A stretch of 64,000 nt of DNA from CBDBGD01 sp965205235 (GTDB lineage: Bacteria > Chloroflexota > Dehalococcoidia > Lucifugimonadales > UBA1127), in assembly GCA_965205235.1 (NCBI GenBank), contig CBDBGD010000003.1:124001-188000 (forward strand), in the 5' to 3' direction. The notes under the pieces were generated by a model. That model saw only the letters and a program-made list of their open reading frames with translations. It was not told where the DNA came from and did no database searches. The position numbers and the translations under genes are program-made. Of the stretch, positions 52,361-60,788 are shown in pieces; the stretch's first letter is position 1; each line of letters starts with the position of its first letter.

Positions 52361-54304
52361 CTAGTCGTCGATCGTCGCGGCCACGGCGAAGTGGTCCGAT
52401 GCCTGGCTCTCGCGGGTGACGAAGACGCTCGCCTCTAGGTCGTCCGACACCCAGATGTAGTCTATGCGCCGCTGGGGGTCTTCGGCGGGTGCGGTGTAGC
52501 CCGGAGGCGCGGCCCCGGCCGCGTCGAAGGCGTCGACCAGTCCGGCCTTGCGAAGCAACTCGATCTCCGGCTCATCCGGCAGCGCGTTGAGGTCGCCCAG
52601 CAGCACCGTCTTCTCCGCTCCTGCCCAGTAGTCCAGCAGTGCTTGCACCTGCGGCACGCGCTCGGCGCCGCCGTCCCGCGGGTGGTGGAGGTGCGTTGCG
52701 ATGACCGTGATCGGGTTCGCCTCTCCCACGTCCACCACGACAACCGTGAAGGCCCGGTTCAGCCGCAGCCGGTCGTTGTTCGGCATGGGGTGTGTCTCGG
52801 CGTGGACGATGGGGTAGCGGCTCAGGACGGCGTTGCCCCACACCGAGTCGGCCGCAGGCCCCCATACGTATGGCATGTTGAGGCGGCGGGAGAGCCACGG
52901 CAGCATGTCGAACGCGCCGTCGATGGCCCAGCCGCGTGACACCTCCTGCAGCGCGACGATGTCCGGCGCCTCGCCCTCGATGACCCGCGCGATGGCCTCC
53001 ATGTCCAGGCGGCCCGACGTGTCGAAGCCTTGGTGGATGTTGTACGCCATGATGCGCACGGGAAGGCCGTCGCCAGCCACGGCCTCTGGCTCGTCCCATG
53101 CCAGGGAGTAGCCCAGGGGGAGCAGCAGGAGCGCCGCAGCGGCCCTAGCCGGCGTCCACTCCCATCGGGCCTCCGTGCGCACGCCAGCCGGCAGCCGAGC
53201 GGCGTAGACCCCCGCCGCGGCGACGATGGCCGCTCCCGCCATCAGCAGGGTGCTCCGGCCCACGGGCATGGCAAGCTCGTAGCCGGCGTAGTAGGCGAAC
53301 ATCAGCCCCACGAACAGCAGCATGCCCAGCCCGGCGGCGACGGCGCCGATCCCCGACCCGGCGCGCGAGTGTCCCCACGCCATCCCGATCCAGGTCACGA
53401 GGAGGGCCAGCGACACCTGCCCCACCAGCACCACCGCGGCTGCCACGGCCCCGGACCGCTCGCCGGAGACTGCGAGCACCAGCAGCAGGCCCGCCAGGGC
53501 CGCGGGCGCCAGGCCGGCAGACCGTCGCCATCCGATGAGGGCCACCCCGGCGACGATCCCCAGGGTGTTGGCCAGGCAGACCCAGGCCAGGGCTCGCGGC
53601 TGCGCCCAATCGAGGAGGACGGTCTGCTGGCCCACGTTCTGAAAGAGCAGCAGCTCCAGGAAGAGGAGCGGTCCCAGGCCGAGCAGCGGCAGCGATGCGG
53701 CGAACGGTCTTCGAGCGTCGTCACCCCCGTCGCCGGTGGTGGCCGCGCGCCAGACGAGCCACGCCAGCGCGGCCCCCGTCGCAACCACGACGGCGTCGGC
53801 CAGCGGCCCCGGCTGCCAGGAGAGGTCCAGCGTTGCCGATGCGCCCTTGAGGGCCGTGTCGGCGGCGATGCCCAGCAGCAGCCCCAGGGCGAAGGTCTCG
53901 CCGGTCTTCAGTCGGGGGCCGGATGAGCGGCTGAGGAGGAATGGGATGGACAGGAGGAACAACGCCGTGCCGGCGGTGGCCAGCGCCAGGTCCGCCACGG
54001 GCTCGCCCACGAGCTGCTCGGCCAGCCGCACCGCGGCCAGCGCGCCCACGATGGCCACCAGCGCGCGACGGGGAGAGACTAACCGGGCGAGGGGCGCGGC
54101 CAGGAACGCGGTCAGGAACAGGAGGAGGGCGTAAATGCCGGCGGTGGTGGTGGGCGCTCCCAGGCTGTCCCGCAGGTAGAAGACCAGGCCGTTGAGCAGG
54201 ACTCGCAGGAGCTGGAGGCCCAGGAGCGTGGTGAGGGCGGGCAGGGCCACGGACTCCAGGGTCGCCCAGTGCCAGCCGGGGAGGAGCGCACGCCAGCGGG
54301 CCAT
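52361..54304 (-). CDS. Polytopic membrane protein with C-terminal endonuclease/exonuclease/phosphatase domain
   Basis: A 647-aa protein. Residues 15-390 hold roughly 10-12 membrane helices. Residues 400-645 are an EEP (DNase I-like) domain: IMAYNIHQGFDTSG, IVALQEVSRGWAID, GNAVLSRYPIV, VIATHLHHPRDGG, VLLGDLNALPDEPE and the catalytic His in ASDHFAVAATI. The domain may face the outside. Relatives cleave phosphodiester bonds in nucleic acids, sphingolipids or inositol phosphates; nothing here decides which. The ATG at 54304 has GGAGGTGA 10 bp upstream. It diverges from recG with a 91 bp gap. Confidence 0.85.
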   Translation of the reverse strand: MARWRALLPGWHWATLESVALPALTTLLGLQLLRVLLNGLVFYLRDSLGAPTTTAGIYALLLFLTAFLAAPLARLVSPRRALVAIVGALAAVRLAEQLVGEPVADLALATAGTALFLLSIPFLLSRSSGPRLKTGETFALGLLLGIAADTALKGASATLDLSWQPGPLADAVVVATGAALAWLVWRAATTGDGGDDARRPFAASLPLLGLGPLLFLELLLFQNVGQQTVLLDWAQPRALAWVCLANTLGIVAGVALIGWRRSAGLAPAALAGLLLVLAVSGERSGAVAAAVVLVGQVSLALLVTWIGMAWGHSRAGSGIGAVAAGLGMLLFVGLMFAYYAGYELAMPVGRSTLLMAGAAIVAAAGVYAARLPAGVRTEARWEWTPARAAAALLLLPLGYSLAWDEPEAVAGDGLPVRIMAYNIHQGFDTSGRLDMEAIARVIEGEAPDIVALQEVSRGWAIDGAFDMLPWLSRRLNMPYVWGPAADSVWGNAVLSRYPIVHAETHPMPNNDRLRLNRAFTVVVVDVGEANPITVIATHLHHPRDGGAERVPQVQALLDYWAGAEKTVLLGDLNALPDEPEIELLRKAGLVDAFDAAGAAPPGYTAPAEDPQRRIDYIWVSDDLEASVFVTRESQASDHFAVAATIDD

Positions 54305-54395
54305 GCCAGGCTCGTCACCTCCTTCCCAGTCTGCGGGCGCAGTATACAGCAAGCCCCACTCCGCACGCTGGCAGGTTGTCGGGCTGGTGGGTAAC

Positions 54396-56888
54396 ATGGT
54401 CACACGTAGGCTGGTGAGGGAGGCGATGGCAGACCCGGCACGGGGCGCAGTCCGGGCGTCGCGAACGGAGACCTTCCACCGCATCCTCCGACTTGAGGAG
54501 GAGCGGGGCTACGACGATCGCGCCGTCATGGGAGGACTCGACCGCTTCCTCGCGGCGTGGCGACAGGAGCTGGAGCGAGAGCTGCAGGGTACGCTCCTGG
54601 ACCACCTGACCAGGCTGGGCGTCTTCCAGGGCAGCTACGCCCGCCGCACCGTGGAGAAGCGGGCGACGTGGGCGCGCCGGGTGCGGGAGGAGCTGACCTC
54701 GGCCCCTGGCGCCTCCGCCAAAGCCAAAGCGGCCGCCTACCGGCCTCGGAAGCCGCGGCCCGTGCCTGCAGGCCACTCGCTCGACCGGCCTGCCTCGGTG
54801 CTTCCGGGGGTGGGGCCGGCCGTCGCCTCGAAGCTCGAGGCCGTGGGGGTGCACACTGTCCGAGACCTCCTCTACCACTACCCCCGGCGGCACGTCCCCA
54901 TCGTCTGGATTCGAGACCTGGCGCCGGGCGAGGAGCAGGGGGTCGTCGGCACGGTCTGGGATGCGCGGGCGGTGAATACCGGACCCAAGCGACAGTCCAC
55001 CGAGGCGGTCCTGAGCGACGAGACGGGGAACCTGCGAGTGGTCTGGTTCAACCAGGGCTACGTGGCACGGTCGCTGCGCGTCGGCGAGCGGGTCTTCGTC
55101 ACCGGGCACGCCCGCGTCTTCCGGGGCATGCCGACCCTGGAGGCCTCGGGCTACGAGGCCCTTCGTCCCGACGACGACGCGTTCCAGCCGGGGCGGCTGA
55201 CGCCGGTCTACCCCTCGACGGAGGGGCTGGCCCAGCGGACGCTGCGCCGGGTTGTCCGCCGCGCGCTGGACGACTGGCTCCCTCGGCTGGAGGACCACCT
55301 GCCCCAGGAGGTGGGCGAGCGGCAGGACCTCTTCCACCTCGCGGATGCTCTCGCCTCCTACCACTACCCCGTCGACGCTGCGGCCCGGTCCGCGGCTCGC
55401 ACCCGCTTGGCCTTCGACGAGCTCTTCCTCGTGCAGCTGTGTATGCTGGCCCGGAAGGCCGACTGGCAGCAGCAGGGGAGCTCCGTTCCGGTCCCCGTCC
55501 GGGAGGACGTGCTCCGGGCGTTCCTGGGCGCGCTCCCGTTCCGCTTCACGGCGGCCCAGGACCGGGTCCTGGACGAGACGCTGACGGACATGGGCCGCAC
55601 GTGGCCCATGGGCCGCCTGCTCCAGGGCGAGGTGGGCAGCGGGAAGACAGTGGTGGCCCTGGCCGCCATGCTGATGGCCGCGGCCCACGGCTGCCAGGCC
55701 GCGCTGATGGCCCCCACGGAGGTCCTCGCCGAGCAGCATTACCTCACCATCGGCCGGCTGTTGGAGGGCTTCAGCCAGCCGGTCGATGAGCCCAATGCGC
55801 TCACGGTCACCGTCGGCCCGCTCTTGAGGCCCATCGTCATCGCTCTGCTGCTGGGCAGCCTGACGGAGCGCCAGAAGGAGGACGTGCGGCAGCGGCTCAA
55901 GCGCCACGAGATCGACATCGTCGTGGGCACGCACGCGCTCATCCAGCGAGACGTGACCTTCCCCCGCCTGGCCCTGGCCGTGGTCGACGAGCAGCACCGC
56001 TTCGGGGTGGTGCAGCGCCGTGCCCTGGCGGAGCAGGAGACGCGTCCGCACCTGCTGACCATGTCGGCGACGCCCATCCCGCGGAGCCTGGCCCTCTCCC
56101 TCTACGGAGACTTGGACGTCTCCGTACTCGACGAGCTGCCGCCGGGCCGCCAGCCTGTCCGCACCAAGTGGCTGCGGCCCGACCAGCGGGAGCAGGCCTA
56201 CCGCTACCTGCGTGGGCAGGTAGAGGAGGGGCGGCAGGCCTTCGTCGTGTGCCCCCTCATCGAGGAGTCGGACACCCTGCAGACGCGCGCGGCGCAGCGG
56301 GAGCACCGCCGCCTCTCCGAGGAGGTCTACCCCGACCTGCGCGTGGGGCTGCTCCACGGGCGCATGTCGCTCGCGGAAAAGGTTGAGGTCATGGAGAGCT
56401 TCCGCGAGCGGGAGCTGGACATACTCGTCGCCACGCCCGTCGTCGAGGTGGGCGTGGACATCCCCAACGCCACGGTCATTCTGGTGGAAGGGGCAGACCG
56501 CTTCGGCCTCTCGGAGCTGCACCAGTTCCGGGGTCGCGTCGGCCGCGGCGAGTACCCCGGCGCCTGCCTGCTCCAGGCCGACGACCCGTCGCCCGAGGCG
56601 CGGAACCGCCTGGGAGTGTTGGAGCAGGAGAGCAGCGGCTTCCGCGTCGCGGAGGAGGACCTGCGCCTGCGAGGGCCGGGGGAGTTCTTCGGCATCCGAC
56701 AGAGCGGACTGCCCGACCTGAAGCTGGCGGGCCTCGGCGACCTTCCACTGCTCGGCCGGGCCCGGGAGGAGGCCGTCCGCCTGCTGGCCGACGACCCGGA
56801 CCTGTCGAGCGAAGAGCATCGGGCGCTGGCCGCGGCGAGGGAGCCGCTGTGGCGCGCGCTGACGGAGCACGGCGCAGCGGTCGAGTAG
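54396..56888 (+). CDS. recG: ATP-dependent DNA helicase RecG
   Basis: About 830 aa. An N-terminal extension of about 120 residues with a charged helix is followed by HhH-like PGVGPAVASKLEAVGVHTVR, the wedge/OB domain (VVGTVWDARAVNT, VVWFNQGYVARSLRVGERVF) and the helicase core: Walker A LLQGEVGSGKTVVALA near 415, motif II VVDEQHRFGV (DEQH, typical of RecG), TMSATPIPRSLAL, PVVEVGVDIPNATV and QFRGRVGRGEYPGACLL. It reverses stalled replication forks and moves Holliday junctions. Starts at 54396, 54414 or 54426 are all possible; AGGGAGG lies just before 54426. Confidence 0.95.
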   Translation: MVTRRLVREAMADPARGAVRASRTETFHRILRLEEERGYDDRAVMGGLDRFLAAWRQELERELQGTLLDHLTRLGVFQGSYARRTVEKRATWARRVREELTSAPGASAKAKAAAYRPRKPRPVPAGHSLDRPASVLPGVGPAVASKLEAVGVHTVRDLLYHYPRRHVPIVWIRDLAPGEEQGVVGTVWDARAVNTGPKRQSTEAVLSDETGNLRVVWFNQGYVARSLRVGERVFVTGHARVFRGMPTLEASGYEALRPDDDAFQPGRLTPVYPSTEGLAQRTLRRVVRRALDDWLPRLEDHLPQEVGERQDLFHLADALASYHYPVDAAARSAARTRLAFDELFLVQLCMLARKADWQQQGSSVPVPVREDVLRAFLGALPFRFTAAQDRVLDETLTDMGRTWPMGRLLQGEVGSGKTVVALAAMLMAAAHGCQAALMAPTEVLAEQHYLTIGRLLEGFSQPVDEPNALTVTVGPLLRPIVIALLLGSLTERQKEDVRQRLKRHEIDIVVGTHALIQRDVTFPRLALAVVDEQHRFGVVQRRALAEQETRPHLLTMSATPIPRSLALSLYGDLDVSVLDELPPGRQPVRTKWLRPDQREQAYRYLRGQVEEGRQAFVVCPLIEESDTLQTRAAQREHRRLSEEVYPDLRVGLLHGRMSLAEKVEVMESFRERELDILVATPVVEVGVDIPNATVILVEGADRFGLSELHQFRGRVGRGEYPGACLLQADDPSPEARNRLGVLEQESSGFRVAEEDLRLRGPGEFFGIRQSGLPDLKLAGLGDLPLLGRAREEAVRLLADDPDLSSEEHRALAAAREPLWRALTEHGAAVE

Positions 56889-56905
56889 GCGTTTCGGAGG
56901 TAAGC

Positions 56906-58381
56906 ATGGCCATTCGGATTCAACCGAGAGAACCTGAGATTAGTGAGGCCGACCCATTCAAGGATGACCTTCTCAACCGGAAAGAGTCGATCGAAGTCCT
57001 CACCTCCGTCATAGGCTCCATCGAAGGACCCTGCGTGCTTGCGGTGGACGCAGCTTGGGGCACCGGCAAAACGACGTTCCTGCGAATGTGGTCCCAACAT
57101 CTAAGGAACAGCGGATTCCCCGTCGTTCAGTTCAATGCATGGGAGACCGACTTTGCGGGCGACCCATTCGTGGCCCTTTCCTCGGAGGTCGCCGGCGGCC
57201 TGGAGCAGTTCACCCGGGACTCGAAAGATTCAAGGCTAGACAGCTTCCGAAGTGCTTCCCATGAACTCATGCGCTCCATGTCTGGGCCGCTGTTTCGGAT
57301 TGCCGTATCAGCGGTTCCTTACGTCGGCTCCCAAATCGTGAAAGAACTCGAAAGTGGCGCTCCTTCCTCAGAGGAGGACGCTACCTCGGAATACCTGGCC
57401 GTTAAGAGTGCTATGGAGCTCTTCAAGAAAGCCCTCTACGACACGGCTAGGTCCTTGGCAGATTCACGAGAAGGCAAGCCCCTGGTCCTGATGATCGACG
57501 AACTGGACAGGTGCCGCCCTTCATATGCGGTAGCACTGCTTGAGAGGGCCAAACACCTCTTCATGGTGGACAGTGTCGTTTTCGTGCTTGCAGTAGACCG
57601 TGCCCAGCTCGCGCATTCGGTCAAGGTCCTCTATGGAGACACATTCGACGCTGAGGGGTATCTGAGACGGTTCTTTGACGTTGACTATCGTTTGCCTTTT
57701 CCCAAGCGGGACGACTTCATCGCGGCGATGCTACAGACGACCGGGATACTGGCATATCTTGAGGAAAGCACCGATAGACCCCCGCTACGGCGAGACGAGC
57801 ATACTCTGGTTCAGCGACTGTTAGTCGACTTCTTTGGCCGGGAAGACCTTAGCCTACGGGAGATTTCGCGAGCCATTCACCGGCTCAGCTTGGTGTTTGC
57901 CTCGTCGACCGGAGACAAATACGCTTTTGCAGTAGCCGCCACTGTGGCCGTGATCCTTCGAACCATCGATACAGACCTCTATCATCGCTTTATTCGCAAC
58001 GAGGTTTCGGATCGTGATGTTGTTGAAGCGGTTCTCGATCATCCCGAAAGAAACGTCTGGCTGCATAGGAATTTGGGCAACGTCATCTTTGAGGCTTTCA
58101 TCATATTGGCCGCCATAGACAATCGGACCGATGATTGGGGCCGATTGGGCGAGCCCTATCGCTCCCCTCTGCAGCAGAAGTACAAGGAAATAATGGATAG
58201 ATCTCAGGCTGCCGGCAGCTTCAACTCTCAAGAAGCACAATATGCTATGTCTGTCCTTCGGTGGGTGGAGGACGTCCAACGACATACAGCGGAGTACGCA
58301 GAGATCGGCTTTCGAGATTCGGTCAGACGTTTGGAGTTGCTCTCTGCAAACCTTCAGGAGGAGCAGGAACGTGTCTGCTGA
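56906..58381 (+). CDS. KAP-family P-loop NTPase
   Basis: A 491-aa KAP NTPase: Walker A VDAAWGTGKTTFLRMW at about residues 46-61, VVQFNAWETDFAGDPFVAL near 74 (the FNAWE motif of KAP proteins), Walker B LVLMIDELDRCRPSYAVALL near 192 and FVLAVDRAQLAHSVK near 218. Its closest well-known relatives include the phage-exclusion protein PifA, so a defence role is possible but unproven. The CGGAGG before the ATG fixes the start. It is 18 bp after recG, yet its lower GC and different codon use mark it as a recent arrival. It could be read from the recG transcript. Confidence 0.88.
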   Translation: MAIRIQPREPEISEADPFKDDLLNRKESIEVLTSVIGSIEGPCVLAVDAAWGTGKTTFLRMWSQHLRNSGFPVVQFNAWETDFAGDPFVALSSEVAGGLEQFTRDSKDSRLDSFRSASHELMRSMSGPLFRIAVSAVPYVGSQIVKELESGAPSSEEDATSEYLAVKSAMELFKKALYDTARSLADSREGKPLVLMIDELDRCRPSYAVALLERAKHLFMVDSVVFVLAVDRAQLAHSVKVLYGDTFDAEGYLRRFFDVDYRLPFPKRDDFIAAMLQTTGILAYLEESTDRPPLRRDEHTLVQRLLVDFFGREDLSLREISRAIHRLSLVFASSTGDKYAFAVAATVAVILRTIDTDLYHRFIRNEVSDRDVVEAVLDHPERNVWLHRNLGNVIFEAFIILAAIDNRTDDWGRLGEPYRSPLQQKYKEIMDRSQAAGSFNSQEAQYAMSVLRWVEDVQRHTAEYAEIGFRDSVRRLELLSANLQEEQERVC

Positions 58382-58448
58382 TTCCACCACAAGAGATTTG
58401 GGCTAGCTAGGCTTACTGCGCAAAGTCCCCCTTCCTCGCAAACTCAGC

Positions 58449-58454
58449 TACAAT
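58449..58454 (+). promoter_or_regulatory. Probable -10 element of argS
   Basis: TACAAT (58449-58454) lies 9 bp before the ATG; no good -35 was found. GGGAG (58455-58459) serves as the ribosome site. Confidence 0.35.
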
Positions 58455-58463
58455 GGGAGCGGT

Positions 58464-60125
58464 ATGATTCTTCGTGACGCCATCGCAGACCTGGTGACGG
58501 GGGCCCTGGAGCAGGCCCAGGGCCAGGGTCTGCTTCCGACCGCGCCCCTGCCGGAGAAGCTGGTGGAGCGGCCGCAGAACCCGGAGCACGGCGATTACGC
58601 CACCAGCATGCCGCTCAAGCTGGCCAGGGCCATGCAGATGCCCCCGCTGGAGATCGCAGAGCGCCTGGTGCCTCTGATCCCCCTCGGCGGCGCGCTGGCG
58701 CAGGTGGAGGTGGCCCGGCCCGGCTTCATCAACTTCACCCTGGCCGACGATTGGCTCCGCCGGCAGGTGGACGCCATCCTGGAGGCCGGCGAGCGCTACG
58801 GCGCCACGGAGACCGGCGCGGGCCAGCGTGTGCAGGTGGAGTTCGTCAGCGTCAACCCCACGGGCCCGCTGCACGTGGGCCACGCTCGCGGCGCGGTCAT
58901 CGGCAGCGCGCTGGCCAACGTCCTGTCGGCGGCGGGCTACGATGTCGTGCGGGAGTACTATTTCAACGACTCCGGCAGCCAGATGGACCGCTTCTACCAG
59001 AGCCTGTACGCTCGATACGCACAGCAGCACGGGCGCGACGTCGATCTGCCGCCCGACGGCTATGCCGGCCAGTACCTCGTCGACCTGGCCGACTCCTTCC
59101 GCTCCAGCGACGGCGACCGGTTCCTCCAGCTCGACCAGGAGCAGGCCACGCGCGAGCTGGGGCAGAAGGGCATCGCCCGGATGATGGAGATGATCCGGGA
59201 GGACGTGCGACTGCTGCGGGTCGACTTCGACGTCTGGTTCAGCGAGGCCAGCCTGTACGAGCACGGCCAGTTCGACAGGGCGATGGGGCTGCTCCGGGAG
59301 TTGGGGTTCGTGGTCGAGCGCGACGGCGCCGTCTGGTTCGCCTCGACGCTACTGGGCGAGGAGCAGGACAAGGTGCTCATCCGTCGCACGGGCGCGCCCA
59401 CCTACTTCGCCACGGACGTCGCCTACCACTACAACAAGTTCATCGAGCGCAAGTTCGACGTCGTCATCAACGTGCTGGGGGCCGACCACCACGGTCACGT
59501 CGCCCAGATGCACTCCCTGGTCAAGGCGCTGGGCGTACCCGCCGAGAAGCTGTCGACAATCGTGCACCAGATGGTGACCCTGAAGCGCGCCGAGGAGCTG
59601 CTCAGAGCCTCCAAGCGCACGGGGGCCATCGTCTCGCTCAGGGAGCTTGTCGACGAGGTGGGCGCGGACGCCTGCCGCTACTTCTTCCTGGCCCGCTCAC
59701 CGGACGCCCACATGGAGTTCGACTTGGACCTGGCGGCCCGCCAGTCGCAGGAGAACCCCGTCTACTACATCCAGTACGCCCACGCGCGGATCGCCGGCAT
59801 CCTACGCCACGCCCAGGAGCAGGGCCTCTCGATGGAGGACGCCTCCGTGCAGGCCCTCACGGAGCCGGAGGAGGTGGGTCTGATCCGCCGCATGGTGGCC
59901 CTGCCGGAGCTGGTGGACTCGATGGCCCGGGCCCAGGAGCCGCACCACCTGGCGCACTACGCGCTGGACCTGGCGACGGCCTTCCACGTGTTCTACGATC
60001 GGCAGCGCGTGGTCACCGACGACCCCGCCCTGACCGGAGCGAGGCTGAAGCTGGTGAAGGCGGCGAAGGTGGTGCTGGGCCGCTGCCTGGACCTGATGGG
60101 GATGACCGCCCCGGAGCGCATGTAG
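58464..60125 (+). CDS. argS: Arginyl-tRNA synthetase
   Basis: A 553-aa class I synthetase: the N-terminal domain up to about 110 (PEHGDYATSMPLKLARAMQM, PGFINFTLADDWL), the HIGH motif VNPTGPLHVGHARGAVIG near residue 133, DVAYHYNKF near 315, VLGADHHGHVAQM near 335, the KMSKS-equivalent ASKRTGAIVSLRELVDEVG near 385, and a DALR anticodon domain at the end (YALDLATAFHVFYD, LKLVKAAKVVLGRCLDLMG). It charges tRNA-Arg; the arginine biosynthesis genes in the window are separate. Confidence 0.97.
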   Translation: MILRDAIADLVTGALEQAQGQGLLPTAPLPEKLVERPQNPEHGDYATSMPLKLARAMQMPPLEIAERLVPLIPLGGALAQVEVARPGFINFTLADDWLRRQVDAILEAGERYGATETGAGQRVQVEFVSVNPTGPLHVGHARGAVIGSALANVLSAAGYDVVREYYFNDSGSQMDRFYQSLYARYAQQHGRDVDLPPDGYAGQYLVDLADSFRSSDGDRFLQLDQEQATRELGQKGIARMMEMIREDVRLLRVDFDVWFSEASLYEHGQFDRAMGLLRELGFVVERDGAVWFASTLLGEEQDKVLIRRTGAPTYFATDVAYHYNKFIERKFDVVINVLGADHHGHVAQMHSLVKALGVPAEKLSTIVHQMVTLKRAEELLRASKRTGAIVSLRELVDEVGADACRYFFLARSPDAHMEFDLDLAARQSQENPVYYIQYAHARIAGILRHAQEQGLSMEDASVQALTEPEEVGLIRRMVALPELVDSMARAQEPHHLAHYALDLATAFHVFYDRQRVVTDDPALTGARLKLVKAAKVVLGRCLDLMGMTAPERM

Positions 60126-60129
60126 GCGG

Positions 60130-60636
60130 CTAGACGGGCGGCTCCGCCCGGTACTTCCGGCCCTTCTCCACGTAGTCCTGCAGCACCGCCTCGATGAGCT
60201 GGATGTGGCGCTCCTCCAGCCGCCCGCGGACCCGCCCCGGCGTGCCGGTGACCATGGAGTGAGGAGGGACCTTGGTGCCCTCCAGCACCACGGCGCCGCT
60301 GCCGACGATGCAGTAGTCGCCGATGTCGCCGCCGTTGACGATGGCGCCGCTGCCGATGAGGACGAACTCGCCGACGCGGTCGGCGTGGCAGAGGACGTTG
60401 TGGCCGATGGCGGCGTTGGGGCCGATCCGGCAGTCCCGGTCCGCGTGCACCGTGCTGTTGTCCTGGATGCAGGTGTTCTCCCCGATGACGATGCGGCCCA
60501 TGTCGCCCCGTACCACGGTGCCCGGCCAGATGCTGGCGTTGGCGTGTACCTCCACGTCGCCGATGACGTAGGCGAACTCGCTGACGTAGGCGTCGGGGTG
60601 GACCCTGGGCCACACTCCCTGGAAGGGTCGCAGCAC
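60130..60636 (-). CDS. Gamma carbonic anhydrase family protein
   Basis: A 168-aa left-handed beta-helix protein with hexapeptide repeats (VIGDVEVHANASIWPGTVVR, IGENTCIQDNSTVHAD, IGPNAAIGHNVLCHAD). The three metal-binding His lie in STVHAD, GHNVL and LCHAD, at the spacing of gamma carbonic anhydrases. Many relatives (YrdA, PaaY) lack strong anhydrase activity or act as thioesterases, so catalysis is not certain. The stop lies 4 bp from that of the convergent argS. Confidence 0.9.
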   Translation of the reverse strand: MLRPFQGVWPRVHPDAYVSEFAYVIGDVEVHANASIWPGTVVRGDMGRIVIGENTCIQDNSTVHADRDCRIGPNAAIGHNVLCHADRVGEFVLIGSGAIVNGGDIGDYCIVGSGAVVLEGTKVPPHSMVTGTPGRVRGRLEERHIQLIEAVLQDYVEKGRKYRAEPPV

Positions 60637-60663
60637 GGTGCCTCCTTGCGCCGGGGCTGCGCA

Positions 60664-60693
60664 AGTATAGGGAGGCGCGGACGGTGGTGTAAA
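60664..60693 (-). promoter_or_regulatory. Predicted promoter of the carbonic anhydrase gene
   Basis: Reverse strand: TTTACA (60693-60688), an 18 bp spacer and TATACT (60669-60664). Confidence 0.65.
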
Positions 60694-60731
60694 GCGTTGT
60701 CACCTGCCTCAAAATGCTCCGGAAACTGCCC

Positions 60732-60761
60732 TTGCTGGGGGGCGAGCGCGGCCCCTATAAT
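60732..60761 (+). promoter_or_regulatory. Predicted promoter of dnaE
   Basis: TTGCTG (60732-60737), an 18 bp spacer and a perfect TATAAT (60756-60761), 27 bp before the start codon. Confidence 0.7.
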
Positions 60762-60788
60762 GGCGGCTAGCTCAGCCCCGGGGAGCTG

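Noticed and set aside
54315..56870. 851-codon reverse frame opposite recG
   Set aside because: Shadow of recG, with no recognisable motif.
60134..60149. GGGCGGCTCCGCCC hairpin between argS and the carbonic anhydrase gene as a terminator
   Set aside because: It lies within the 3' coding part of the carbonic anhydrase gene and has no T-run on either strand.
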